DNA from: Bacillus sp. HF117_J1_D
GTDB lineage: Bacteria; Bacillota; Bacilli; Bacillales; Bacillaceae_C
Reading direction: 5' to 3'
Length of the DNA: 36,004 nt
NCBI GenBank assembly: GCA_009928435.1
Contig: JAABNQ010000035.1
Location: forward strand, 1 to 36,004
The notes under the pieces are model-generated. The model saw only the letters and a list, made by a program, of their open reading frames with translations, had not been told where the DNA came from and did not search any database. This document shows, piece by piece, positions 25,340 to 33,482 of the stretch; positions within the stretch are counted from its first letter, which is position 1, and each line of letters opens with the position of its first letter. The translations under genes were made by a program, and so were the position numbers.

Positions 25340-25645
25340 TTAACCATAGTATCCGGAGTGATCGGGAAGATCGTAATAATCAGGCCGGTTGTATCCTAAT
25401 TGTCTTTCAATTCTAGATACACGCCGGTCTAATCTTTCCATTTGTCTTTCAAGTTGGCTAATTCTTCGGTCTATGCCACCACCTCCTCCGGGAAAACCTT
25501 GATATCCAGGAGAAAACGGTTGAGGTACTCCACCTTGTTGTTCGGCAAGCTGGGGATGAAACTCCATTGGCTGCTGCAAGGTTCCCATTGGCATAGGCAT
25601 TTGCCGCATTCCCATCGGAGGCTGCTGCCGATAATCAATAAACAT
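25340..25645 (-). CDS. Unknown Pro/Gln/Met/Gly-rich protein with C-terminal coiled coil
   Basis: A 101-residue protein in two parts. Residues 1-55 are low complexity, rich in Pro, Gln and Met with a Gly run (FPGGGGGIDRR). Residues about 58-82 form a heptad-like helix (ISQLERQMERLDRRVSRIER), and a tyrosine-rich tail ends NRPDYYDLPDHSGYYG. The composition is like small spore-coat or surface-assembly proteins, and the coil suggests oligomers, but no family was recognised. No signal peptide or membrane segment. The start at 25645 has GGAGTG five bases upstream; the frame is open to 25678. It faces murJ across a shared terminator. Confidence 0.75.
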   Translation of the reverse strand: MFIDYRQQPPMGMRQMPMPMGTLQQPMEFHPQLAEQQGGVPQPFSPGYQGFPGGGGGIDRRISQLERQMERLDRRVSRIERQLGYNRPDYYDLPDHSGYYG

Positions 25646-25763
25646 CTTTTTCACTCCAATCTTTTCATTCCTGCACAATAGCCTATGTCATTGTGGCAAA
25701 AGCGTGTAGACAAACGCCTATTGGATATTTCCTTAAAATCTGAATCCAAGTGGAGGTAAAGAA

Positions 25764-26489
25764 ATGAGAATTGATAAATTACTGGCCAATATGGGCTATG
25801 GAAGCCGTAAGGATGTCAAGAAGTTTCTCAAAAGCGGTAAAGTCACTGTGAATGGTGAGTCTATAAAAGATGGAAAGCTTCATGTAAGTCCTAAAGAGGA
25901 TACAATTGAAGTCCTCGGTGAAGAAATACATTACAAGGAATTTATCTATCTTATGATGAATAAACCTCCGGGAGTCATTTCTGCCACGGAAGATCTGCGA
26001 GATCAGACTGTGATTGATTTGCTGAATGAGGAAGATACTATTTTTGATCCTTTTCCAGTAGGGAGATTGGATAAGGATACAGAGGGGCTTCTGCTTCTGA
26101 CAAATAACGGCCTATTGGCTCATCAGTTATTATCGCCTAAAAAAGATGTGCCCAAAACGTATTTTGCTGTTATTGATTCTGTCGTAACTTCAGAAGATGT
26201 GGAAGCTTTTATAAAAGGGGTTACCTTAGATGACGGTTATAGGACGAAACCAGGAAAGCTGAAAATTATCAAATCCGGAACGTATTCAGATATTGAGCTG
26301 ACGATTACGGAAGGAAAATTTCATCAAGTAAAAAGGATGTTTGAAGCGGTCGGGAAGAAAGTGATTTATTTAAAACGCTTGTCTATGGGGCCGCTTAAGC
26401 TAGACGAACATTTGGAACTTGGAGAATATCGCGAATTGACGGATGAGGAAGTCAATATGATAAGGAATTATCTGGAGGAACAAAAATAA
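25764..26489 (+). CDS. ytzG: RsuA-family 16S rRNA pseudouridine synthase
   Basis: A 241-residue cytosolic enzyme. An N-terminal S4 RNA-binding domain (MRIDKLLANMGYGSRKDVKK, about residues 1-50) is joined to an RsuA/RluB-type catalytic domain. The catalytic Asp103 is in GRLDKDTEGLLLLT, and MMNKPPGVISAT and EGKFHQVKRMFEAVG are further family blocks. It isomerises uridine to pseudouridine in small-subunit rRNA (position 516 in E. coli numbering for RsuA); the exact target here is inferred. GGAGG lies nine bases before the ATG. It ends at a strong hairpin, and the gap beyond holds a compound repeat. Confidence 0.93.
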   Translation: MRIDKLLANMGYGSRKDVKKFLKSGKVTVNGESIKDGKLHVSPKEDTIEVLGEEIHYKEFIYLMMNKPPGVISATEDLRDQTVIDLLNEEDTIFDPFPVGRLDKDTEGLLLLTNNGLLAHQLLSPKKDVPKTYFAVIDSVVTSEDVEAFIKGVTLDDGYRTKPGKLKIIKSGTYSDIELTITEGKFHQVKRMFEAVGKKVIYLKRLSMGPLKLDEHLELGEYRELTDEEVNMIRNYLEEQK

Positions 26490-26499
26490 GGAAATGTAA

Positions 26500-26540
26500 A
26501 AAGCCGCTTGTTTTCCTAAATTGGAAAACAGGCGGCTTTA
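26500..26540 (+). terminator. Terminator of the pseudouridine synthase gene
   Basis: AAAGCCGC (26500-26507) pairs with GCGGCTTT (26532-26539), continued inside by GTTTTCC/GGAAAAC. The stem is long and the U-run short. Confidence 0.75.
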
Positions 26541-26612
26541 AACAATCTTGTTATAGACTTGTCTATTGTCGAAAAGGGCGTTTTCGGACTGTCTCCTCAA
26601 AACAGTTTCAAT

Positions 26613-26817
26613 AGCTTCGGCGCTAGTCTTTATCTCGTCAGGATTCGTCCAGTCTATACGTCGCTAAGCGTCGCCCTCCGCTTTTCTATTAATGTCCAGC
26701 TCCGGCGCCAAGCCCCTCGAGGTCATAAGCGCCTTCCCTGTGGTGGCTGAGAAACTGCCTCCTCGGGAAGGCGCTTATGCTTGTCGGGGCTGACCAAGGC
26801 GCCTCCGCTTTTCTATT
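26613..26817. repeat. Compound palindromic intergenic repeat, two degenerate tandem copies
   Basis: The right copy (26693-26817) is a long imperfect palindrome. GGCGCC (26704-26709) matches GGCGCC (26798-26803), AGCCCC (26711-26716) matches GGGGCT (26786-26791), and CATAAGCGCCTTCCC (26724-26738) matches GGGAAGGCGCTTATG (26765-26779). The left copy (26613-26690) begins AGCTTCGGCGCTAGTC, like AGCTCCGGCGCCAAGCC of the right one. Both end with the same 16 bp, CCTCCGCTTTTCTATT (26675-26690 and 26802-26817). The second end touches the ytzE stop codon. It resembles dispersed GC-rich repeats of Bacillaceae. Confidence 0.75.
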
Positions 26818-27038
26818 TACGATGTTATTTTGACTTTTTTCTCTGTTGTTGTCCACTTTCCGCGACGCGGGCTACTGATCAGGTCATTGTATTCTAACAC
26901 ATTCAAATCTCTTTGAATGGTGCGAGGTGTACTTCCGAATGCATCTGCGAGTTCCTTTGTTGAAACTGTACCGTTCTCTTTGATGTATAGGTATACATCT
27001 TTGATTCTGGTGAGCATTCTGTTCGTTGACGGCTTCAA
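26817..27038 (-). CDS. ytzE: DeoR-type winged helix-turn-helix protein
   Basis: A 73-residue protein that is just a DeoR-family DNA-binding domain. RIKDVYLYIKENGTVSTKEL is followed by the recognition helix STPRTIQRDLNVLEYN and a basic wing SPRRGKW. The usual C-terminal sugar-phosphate-sensing domain is absent, as in the short YtzE. Target and ligand are unknown. Translation starts at TTG 27038 behind GGGAGTGG; the first residues (MKPSTNRMLTRI) resemble those I recall for B. subtilis YtzE, supporting this start. It is divergent from ythPQ across a 340-bp gap, so it could regulate that operon (inference). Its 3' end abuts a repeat. Confidence 0.85.
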   Translation of the reverse strand: MKPSTNRMLTRIKDVYLYIKENGTVSTKELADAFGSTPRTIQRDLNVLEYNDLISSPRRGKWTTTEKKVKITS

Positions 27039-27316
27039 AAAACCACTCCCTCATCTTAAAATTCCTTGGCAGAGGATGCGGACTGCATTATGCCTTTATC
27101 ATAATAGGCTGTTGATAGCGCAATTCCAGAGGACAACTCCTTTTCAAAACTAGCTTTAAAATTTTCTACATTTCGAGACTGAAATGTCAGACACTTTTAT
27201 TCTAACTCATTAGTTTATGTTTTTAAAGCATAATATCTAACTTGGAAGAAAAAGGTTAGATTATGTCGAATGTAAAAGTTCAAATGTCTTTATATTATTC
27301 CCATTCAAAGCAAGTT

Positions 27317-27342
27317 TGAAACTTCTGCGCAGTTAAATCGTA
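27317..27342 (+). promoter_or_regulatory. ythP: ECF sigma (sigma-W type) promoter of ythPQ
   Basis: TGAAAC (27317-27322), exactly 16 bp, then CGTA (27339-27342): a full match to the sigma-W consensus, about 37 bp before the ythP start. In B. subtilis ythPQ is, as I recall, in the sigma-W cell-envelope-stress regulon. The rest of the 340-bp gap holds an inverted repeat ATCTAAC/GTTAGAT (27235-27262) that could be an operator, and no gene. Confidence 0.75.
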
Positions 27343-27378
27343 TGCAGAAATAATGAGATAGAAAGGAATGAAGCTGTT

Positions 27379-28083
27379 TTGCCAATATTGACAGTGGATA
27401 TTGATAAAGCTGGTTATAAAGCGCAGGAGCCAGTGATTTCTAAAGTGCAGTTTACATTGGAGCCCTCATCTCTTACAGGAATGATTGGGGCGAATGGAGC
27501 TGGAAAAAGCACGACTATTAAAGCGATTCTTCAGGACTTGCCTTACGTAGAAGGACATGTCGCTAGAAAGGATGGAACCTCCTATTCATATATACCCGAA
27601 AGACCTGTCTTCTACGATGAACTGACGCTTTGGGAGCACTTCGAATTTGTTGCTGCCGTTGAACAATTGGGTGAGGAACACTTCTCATATGCTAGATCTT
27701 TATTGAAAAAATTCCGCCTAGCAGATAGAATTCACGAGTTTCCATCCACTTTTTCAAAAGGGATGCAACAAAAAGGGATGATTTCACTAGCTTTATTTAC
27801 AAAGCCTGATCTTTTAATTATTGATGAACCATTTATGGGGCTTGATCCAGGTTCAACTAAAATGTTGCTTGAAATGCTTGATGAAGAGAAAAAGAAAGGA
27901 ACCGGGATACTGATGTGTACTCATATTCTTGATACAGCTCAGCGGATATGTGATTCGTTTATTGTCATTGAGCAAGGGACTGTAAAGGCTTGTGGTACGC
28001 TCAACGAAGTGCTTTCTAAGTGTGGAGCTGAAGATGGAAGCCTGTATTCCTGTATAGACATGGCGGATGATGAAAATGAATAG
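27379..28083 (+). CDS. ythP: ABC transporter ATP-binding protein YthP
   Basis: A 234-residue ATPase of the EcsA-like group. Walker A is GANGAGKST (residues 37-45), the signature FSKGMQQK (125-132), Walker B LLIIDEP (145-151) and the switch His182 in CTHIL; all are intact. It powers the membrane partner YthQ. The cargo is unknown, but the B. subtilis pair belongs to the sigma-W envelope-stress response. The start is TTG at 27379, weakly supported by AAAGGA about 12 bases before it; no in-frame ATG is available upstream. The last 17 bases overlap ythQ, indicating translational coupling. Function as ATPase sure, transported molecule unknown. Confidence 0.9.
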   Translation: MPILTVDIDKAGYKAQEPVISKVQFTLEPSSLTGMIGANGAGKSTTIKAILQDLPYVEGHVARKDGTSYSYIPERPVFYDELTLWEHFEFVAAVEQLGEEHFSYARSLLKKFRLADRIHEFPSTFSKGMQQKGMISLALFTKPDLLIIDEPFMGLDPGSTKMLLEMLDEEKKKGTGILMCTHILDTAQRICDSFIVIEQGTVKACGTLNEVLSKCGAEDGSLYSCIDMADDENE

Positions 28084-29254
28084 CAGCCAGCTTCTTTTTC
28101 ATAGAATTAGGGAAAATTGGAAATATAAATATAAGATGATTAAAACCATTATCGATTGGACGATACTCATCTACATTGTTGTTCCAGCTGCTATCATTAC
28201 CATTTTTGTATATCGTTCTTGGTGGATCGACCCTCCCTTCTGGATCGCTTCTGTGCCTTTCCCGCTTATATTTGCCGTTTATTTCTTCTTGTTATGGGGA
28301 GGCAATTTTAAAACGTACACGAGAGAGGCCGACATCATATTTTTGAGAAAAAATGAAAAACTGATGCTTGGAATGAAGCGCGGTGGCATCATTATTTCAT
28401 ATTTGACTGAGGTTCTTTTGGCTGTTTTCCTAGCCGTGCTTATTTCTCCACTTTGGATCATTCATTATGGGCTTAGTTTGAAAGAGCTTGTTTTATTTAT
28501 CGGAATATGGGTTTCCTTAAGATGGCTCGTTATGGCCGTGAACGGCCAGTTGGATGTGCATTTAAAGGGATGGAGAAATCTTGTCAGAAGCATTCCAGTT
28601 GTAGTTGGTGCTGGGAGTATATGGTGGCTTAGTTATAAGGCTCTTCAATCGGGCAGTTTGCTGTTGGTTTTCATGATCATTATATTAAATGGAATTACCT
28701 CTATGCTCCTATTGAAAAAGCGTTTCACCACCATACATACATTTGAGCAGGATCTATTAATTGATGAGAAAGATAAAAGCAAATATACAGAAATGATTTT
28801 CGGATTGTCCATGGATATGGAAAAATTGCCGAAGCCAAAACCAGTCCGTAAAAGTCCAAGGCTTTATTCGGAGTCAAACAGGATATTTAAAAACCGCTCT
28901 CCAAGAAACGGCTTCCTAGAGTTGTTTATTAAAGCTACAACGCGCGATATGGAGTATGTTCGGGGATATTTTCAAATCCTTGGTACTACCGTTGCAGCAA
29001 TCATTATTTTACCTCCCTTATGGTTGAAAATCACGATTGCAGCAGGTGGTGTTCTTTTCCTGACTGTTTGGATTGGCAGCGTTTGGCATAAATTGATTGG
29101 CAGTCATCCGTTCACTAAGAAATATTCTGGAGACGAGGGTTATATAAAAGGAAAACAGGTTGTTACAGCCGTGCTTCTGATTCCTTTTGTCACCATATGT
29201 TTATTAAATGTATGGATTCTCCCGTGGATTCACAGCTTCTTACCCTTTTTCTGA
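28067..29254 (+). CDS. ythQ: ABC transporter permease YthQ
   Basis: A 395-residue membrane protein, EcsB-like. Hydrophobic segments occur near residues 25-45, 58-80, 105-150, 175-215, 300-330 and 365-390, with a hydrophilic cytosolic region around 225-290. It begins at ATG 28067 inside ythP (17-bp overlap), without a strong ribosome site of its own, so it is probably translated by coupling. No periplasmic binding protein or signal peptide is nearby, which suggests export or membrane-stress relief rather than import. Transcribed from the sigma-W-type promoter upstream of ythP. Confidence 0.87.
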   Translation: MMKMNSSQLLFHRIRENWKYKYKMIKTIIDWTILIYIVVPAAIITIFVYRSWWIDPPFWIASVPFPLIFAVYFFLLWGGNFKTYTREADIIFLRKNEKLMLGMKRGGIIISYLTEVLLAVFLAVLISPLWIIHYGLSLKELVLFIGIWVSLRWLVMAVNGQLDVHLKGWRNLVRSIPVVVGAGSIWWLSYKALQSGSLLLVFMIIILNGITSMLLLKKRFTTIHTFEQDLLIDEKDKSKYTEMIFGLSMDMEKLPKPKPVRKSPRLYSESNRIFKNRSPRNGFLELFIKATTRDMEYVRGYFQILGTTVAAIIILPPLWLKITIAAGGVLFLTVWIGSVWHKLIGSHPFTKKYSGDEGYIKGKQVVTAVLLIPFVTICLLNVWILPWIHSFLPFF

Positions 29255-29315
29255 TCGGACAAAAAGTTGTACAATGGAAGAAGAGACAATAGACCAAAGA
29301 CGAGGAGTTATGTAC

Positions 29316-30734
29316 ATGGCAAACATTGACTGGAAAGACGAAGTAGATAAACGAAAAGATGAGCTGATCCGGGATTTGCAAGGACTGCTTCGGATAAAAA
29401 GCGTATTGAATGAATCTAAAAGCACCCCAGATGCTCCCCTTGGCTTGGAAGTTAAGCAAGCATTAGAGTATATGCTCGAGATGGGGAAAAGAGATGGTTT
29501 TACATCAAGGAATGTAGGAAACCTTGCCGGTCACTTGGAAATGGGAGCAGGAGATGGGCTTATTGCAGCTTTATGCCATGTAGATGTTGTTCCAGAAGGA
29601 GATGGCTGGTCTGTAGATCCGTTTGGCGGCGAAGTGAAAGATGGAAAAATTTTTGCCAGAGGTGCTATTGATGACAAAGGACCGACAATGGCAGCATATT
29701 ATGGAATGAAGATTGTAAATGAGCTGGGCCTGTCTATTGATAAACGGATTCGCCTCATTATTGGGACAGATGAAGAAAGTAGGTGGCGCTGTGTTGATCA
29801 CTACTTTAAACAGGAAGAAATGCCGGAAATGGGATTTGCGCCAGATGCTGATTTTCCCATTATCAATGCTGAAAAGGGGATTGCCGATTTTGATTTGAAA
29901 CAAAAACGGAACTCTCCAAAAGAGCAAGGAGCCAAAATCACGCTCATTTCATTTTTTTCGGGGAGACGTTACAATATGGTTCCGGATCATGCACGAGCTG
30001 TTCTTGATATCCAATGGGATCAAACTGAGTTTCTCCAATTATTTAATGATTTTAAGTACAGACAGGGTTTGAATGGCAATTATTATGTAGAGAGTGGATA
30101 TCTTGTACTGGAGCTGGAAGGCATGTCAGCTCACGGAATGGAGCCTGATAACGGGAAAAATGCGGGGCTGCATTTAGCTCATTTTCTTTCTACCATCAAG
30201 CTCGATAGAAAAGGGATGGGGTTTGTCAATGCGGCTGTTCATTTCTTCTATGAGGATTCTCGTGGCAGGGCGTTTGGAGTGCAGCATAACGATGAAATGA
30301 TGGGAGATTTAACGATTAATGTCGGCAAAATGACCTTCAATGATGAGGATGGCGGGCGCTTTGGCCTGAATATGAGGTATCCTGCGTCTTTCTCAATGGA
30401 AGAAGGCATGCAGAAAATCATGAAAGAAGCGGAAAAATCCAATTTTAAAGTGGTTAATGTATCCAATCTAGAGCCGCATTATGTTCCAACTGATAATATT
30501 TTGATTCAAAAGCTCATAAAAGTGTATGAGGAGCAAACAAATGAGAAGGCCGAAATGCTTTCCATTAGTGGTGGTACGTATGCACGTTCATTGAAAACGG
30601 GGGTAGCCTTTGGCGCTTTGTTTCCGGGAAGACCTGATGTTGCACACCAGAAGGATGAATATATGGAGATTGAAGATCTTTTAAGAGCGACAGCCTTATA
30701 TGCTCAGGCATTTTATGAACTTGCACAAGGTTAA
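29316..30734 (+). CDS. pepV: Dipeptidase PepV (M20 family)
   Basis: A 472-residue dinuclear zinc peptidase cleaving dipeptides, including unusual ones, in the cytosol. Zinc ligand His88 and its partner Asp90 are in LCHVDVVPEGDGW, the bridging Asp is in ARGAIDDKGP (114-123), and the catalytic Glu153/154 is in GTDEES. The C-terminal SGGTYARS and FPGRPDVAHQKDEY complete the site. Length fits PepV (about 465-470). The frame is open from 29208 through the ythQ end, but ATG 29316 has GAGGAG nine bases before it. B. subtilis counterpart ytjP. Followed after 21 bp by dat, so the pair likely forms an operon. Confidence 0.93.
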   Translation: MANIDWKDEVDKRKDELIRDLQGLLRIKSVLNESKSTPDAPLGLEVKQALEYMLEMGKRDGFTSRNVGNLAGHLEMGAGDGLIAALCHVDVVPEGDGWSVDPFGGEVKDGKIFARGAIDDKGPTMAAYYGMKIVNELGLSIDKRIRLIIGTDEESRWRCVDHYFKQEEMPEMGFAPDADFPIINAEKGIADFDLKQKRNSPKEQGAKITLISFFSGRRYNMVPDHARAVLDIQWDQTEFLQLFNDFKYRQGLNGNYYVESGYLVLELEGMSAHGMEPDNGKNAGLHLAHFLSTIKLDRKGMGFVNAAVHFFYEDSRGRAFGVQHNDEMMGDLTINVGKMTFNDEDGGRFGLNMRYPASFSMEEGMQKIMKEAEKSNFKVVNVSNLEPHYVPTDNILIQKLIKVYEEQTNEKAEMLSISGGTYARSLKTGVAFGALFPGRPDVAHQKDEYMEIEDLLRATALYAQAFYELAQG

Positions 30735-30755
30735 GGAAAATGGGGGGAAGTAATA

Positions 30756-31619
30756 ATGGGGAAAGTTATTTTTGACGATCAAATTCTTGAACGGTCTGAT
30801 GTACATATTGATTTGGAGGACCGCGGTTACCAGTTTGGCGATGGAGTGTATGAAGTTATTCGAGTATATAGTGGAAAACTTTTCACCATGAAGGAGCATA
30901 TTGAGCGGCTTTTTCAAAGTGCTCAAAAAATCAAATTGGATATTTCTATGAGTCCTGAACAAATTCAAGAGTTGGCCGAGGAGCTTGTGAAAGAAAATAA
31001 AGTCGACTTTGGCTCCATTTATATGCAGGTAACGAGGGGAGCGGCACCGAGAACCCATATGTTTCCTAAACCAGAAAGTAACACAAAAGCTGTTTTTACG
31101 GCTTATACGAATGAAGTACCAAGGCCTGTCAGCTTGTTTGAAAAAGGAGTGGCAGCCATTACGACGGAGGATATTCGGTGGCTCCGTTGTGATATTAAAA
31201 GCCTAAATCTGCTTCCGAATGTCCTTGCAAAACAGGAAGCAACGGATTCCGCTTGTTTTGAAGCGATCTTGCATCGAAACGGTATCGTGACGGAAGGGTC
31301 ATCCTCAAATGCCTATATTGTAAAAAATGGAGAAGTGATCACTCATCCAGCAGATCGTTTGATCCTCAATGGTATTACGAGACAGGTGCTTGTAGAATTA
31401 TGCAAAGCAAATGGCATTTTGTTCGTTGAAAAGGAATTTGATTTGAGAGACCTGAAGGATGCGGATGAGGTATTTATTTCAAGTACGACGTCGGAAGTTA
31501 TGCCGGTGATCAAGCTGGACGGAGAAACAGTAGGTAGCGGTACACCTGGAAAAATCACGCGTAAATTGCAGGCGCTGTTTGAAGCGAGAATCAACTTAGA
31601 TACAAAGGTGGAAATTTAA
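30756..31619 (+). CDS. dat: D-alanine aminotransferase
   Basis: A 287-residue PLP enzyme of fold type IV that interconverts D-alanine and D-glutamate via 2-oxo acids, feeding cell-wall synthesis. The Schiff-base lysine is Lys148 in RWLRCDIKSLNLLPNV. EDRGYQFGDGVYEV and TEGSSSNAYIV are nearly as in the well-studied thermophilic Bacillus enzyme, and ISSTTSEVMPV closes the cofactor site. GGGGGAAG precedes the ATG. It begins 21 bp after pepV. That dipeptidase may supply amino acids from peptides, possibly muropeptides, for this reaction (inference). High confidence in the enzyme. Confidence 0.96.
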   Translation: MGKVIFDDQILERSDVHIDLEDRGYQFGDGVYEVIRVYSGKLFTMKEHIERLFQSAQKIKLDISMSPEQIQELAEELVKENKVDFGSIYMQVTRGAAPRTHMFPKPESNTKAVFTAYTNEVPRPVSLFEKGVAAITTEDIRWLRCDIKSLNLLPNVLAKQEATDSACFEAILHRNGIVTEGSSSNAYIVKNGEVITHPADRLILNGITRQVLVELCKANGILFVEKEFDLRDLKDADEVFISSTTSEVMPVIKLDGETVGSGTPGKITRKLQALFEARINLDTKVEI

Positions 31620-31799
31620 CATTATTCAGCAGAAGACTTCCACTTCTGTAAGTGGTGAGATGAAAGCATATGGGTATTCCATTCAATGTGGGGAAAGCCT
31701 TGGCCGAATAAAGTTAAACCACAGATTTCAGAGGGATTAGCGGAATTTGATACATTCTGGAGCGAATAGGACAAGCTTTTTAAAAGAGGAGCAAAAAAC

Positions 31800-32363
31800 A
31801 TGTATCCAACCCACTATTTCTTTGCATTGACATTACCAGATAAAGTAAAAGTTCATTTATCTAACATCAGCGAACAGTTGAAAACGAGCTTACCTTTTAA
31901 AAGCTGGGTACATCCTGAGGATTACCATATTACCTTGGCTTTTCTGGGACATGCTGATCAACGCCGGCTTGCTGAAAGTGTCCTTAATGTGAAGGCAGCT
32001 TTGACAAATGTTCATTCCTTTCGGGTGGAGTTGAACCAGATGGGGACGTTTGGGCGTCCGAATCTTCCAAGAATATTATGGGTTAATACGACTGAAAGAC
32101 CTTCGTTAGCAGAGGTTAGGAACCATGTCTATACATCATGTATAGAAGCAGGCTTCGAGCTTGAGACAAGGCCCTTCAAGCCCCATATCACCATTGCTAG
32201 AAAGTGGATGGGGCAGGGGGAGTTTCAAATGGCAGCAGTTGAAAAAATCTTGGGAACCTCGCTTCAAGGTCCTGCTTTTTCAATAGAAGAAGCAGTGTTG
32301 TACCGTACCCATCTTGATAAAGTACCGAAATACGAAATAGTCGAGTCTTTTAAGTTTACATAG
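31800..32363 (+). CDS. thpR: RNA 2',3'-cyclic phosphodiesterase (2H family)
   Basis: A 187-residue 2H phosphoesterase, ThpR/LigT type (B. subtilis ytlP). The two HxT motifs are His43-Ile-Thr45 in DYHITLAFLG and His129-Ile-Thr131 in KPHITIARK. It opens 2',3'-cyclic phosphates of RNA ends and can join 2'-5' bonds in vitro. AGAGGAG precedes the ATG. The 180 bp upstream hold only a small hairpin (CCACTT/AAGTGG). The stop codon is followed one base later by the start of a 34-codon ORF, so the products are probably co-translated. Confidence 0.93.
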   Translation: MYPTHYFFALTLPDKVKVHLSNISEQLKTSLPFKSWVHPEDYHITLAFLGHADQRRLAESVLNVKAALTNVHSFRVELNQMGTFGRPNLPRILWVNTTERPSLAEVRNHVYTSCIEAGFELETRPFKPHITIARKWMGQGEFQMAAVEKILGTSLQGPAFSIEEAVLYRTHLDKVPKYEIVESFKFT

Positions 32364-32364
32364 G

Positions 32365-32469
32365 ATGACCCAAAAGAGGCGAGATAGCGTTCCAAATAAC
32401 CATGGGCATCCAATTGAACACGTTGATGTAGAAGAGGGGAAGCATGAAGTTAAATGGCTCAGCTTATAA
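32365..32469 (+). CDS. Conserved-looking small protein between thpR and ytlQ
   Basis: A 34-codon ORF beginning one base after the thpR stop and ending 16 bp inside the next gene. The product (MTQKRRDSVPNNHGHPIEHV, ending HEVKWLSL) is hydrophilic, with charged, His- and Asn-rich residues, and reads as coding. I think it corresponds to the small ytzK-type gene of B. subtilis but cannot verify it. The tight packing on both sides argues for translational coupling: thpR, this ORF and ytlQ share one message. Too short for many gene finders. Confidence 0.6.
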   Translation: MTQKRRDSVPNNHGHPIEHVDVEEGKHEVKWLSL

Positions 32470-33263
32470 AATTATATGATTATATATCTCGTTACGAATC
32501 TGATTTATCCAGGTATAATTCTCTGTTTATTCGGTTGAAAACGAGAAGGTGGAAGGCAATCCTTGAGGAGGAAAGCAATAGACAGGGCGCTACACTCTTG
32601 GAGAGTGAAAAAATAGAAGAGCTAAAGCAGGCATATCTTGATCGGCTTTTTTCTTCACAAATCAAATGGGCTAGTTCCACAATCAAGGAAAAGTCGAACC
32701 CCCTTGCCTCATTATTTACTGATTCCCGGTTGCGAAGCCTTGTTCAGCGTTTTCCTGATACCTTTTTTTTGATGTACAATCCAGTATTTCAGTTGAAAAA
32801 GGCAAAGGTACAGATGGAAGTGTTAATGGTCACCCCATCTAAATTAATGTGCATATCCTTTTTGGACGGAGAAGAAGACGCACTGTATATTGGCTCGAAT
32901 GGACATTTTTGGCAGAAAAAACATAAAGACAAGGAAATGAAAGTTTTGAGCCCGGTTCTATCTGTCCGACGGATGAATCATGTGGCGAGACAAATATTTC
33001 AGACAACTGATACGAACCTGCCGATTGAAAAAGTGGTTGTTGCTGAAAAGGGATATATCACTCATTCAAATCCTCCTGATGATGTTCTGTTCATCGATAA
33101 GCAGGACTATGAGACTTGGTTAAATGAGCTGAAAGCCTTTATCTCACCTATGAAGATGATGCAGTTTCGCGCGACCAAAGCACTGCTTGACAGGTGTGCA
33201 AAAACAAAAGTGAGGCGGGCTAACGGCGGAGCTCTTTCGGAGACTAAAGGGCAATTTCATTAA
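32454..33263 (+). CDS. ytlQ: NERD-like domain protein (YtlQ)
   Basis: A 269-residue soluble protein. The N-terminal 90 residues are helical and charged. The middle (FPDTFFLMYNPVFQLKKAKV, then LYIGSNGHFWQKK, then SPVLSVRRMNHVARQIF) resembles the nuclease-related NERD pattern of beta strand, Gly-Asn-His loop and long helix, but the catalytic residues are not clear. Function unknown. The codon before ATG 32454 is TAA, which fixes the start; no good ribosome site is adjacent, fitting coupling to the overlapping small ORF. Position matches ytlQ of B. subtilis. Confidence 0.7.
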   Translation: MAQLIKLYDYISRYESDLSRYNSLFIRLKTRRWKAILEEESNRQGATLLESEKIEELKQAYLDRLFSSQIKWASSTIKEKSNPLASLFTDSRLRSLVQRFPDTFFLMYNPVFQLKKAKVQMEVLMVTPSKLMCISFLDGEEDALYIGSNGHFWQKKHKDKEMKVLSPVLSVRRMNHVARQIFQTTDTNLPIEKVVVAEKGYITHSNPPDDVLFIDKQDYETWLNELKAFISPMKMMQFRATKALLDRCAKTKVRRANGGALSETKGQFH

Positions 33264-33382
33264 ACATTACCAAATTAGATAGTAGGTTAGGATGAAACAG
33301 TAAAAAAACTTTGTGAAAATAATGAATCCCATTGATTAGGTCTTGACGAAAAAAGTCGATTCGCGTTAAACTTTAAGGAAGG

Positions 33383-33430
33383 GATGGCTATTGTTGTATT
33401 TTCATAAATCCAATAGCCGTCTTTTTTCTT
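33383..33430 (+). terminator. Terminator after ytlQ
   Basis: GATGGCTATTG (33383-33393) pairs with CAATAGCCGTC (33411-33421) with one mismatch, followed by TTTTTTCTTTC. A promoter-like TTGACG (33343-33348), 18 bp, TAAACT (33367-33372) lies just before it, so the hairpin may also act in the ytmP leader. Confidence 0.8.
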
Positions 33431-33482
33431 TCTGATGAGATGAACGGAGTGTCGCCTCCGGTATTTTAATTGAAGGTGAATG

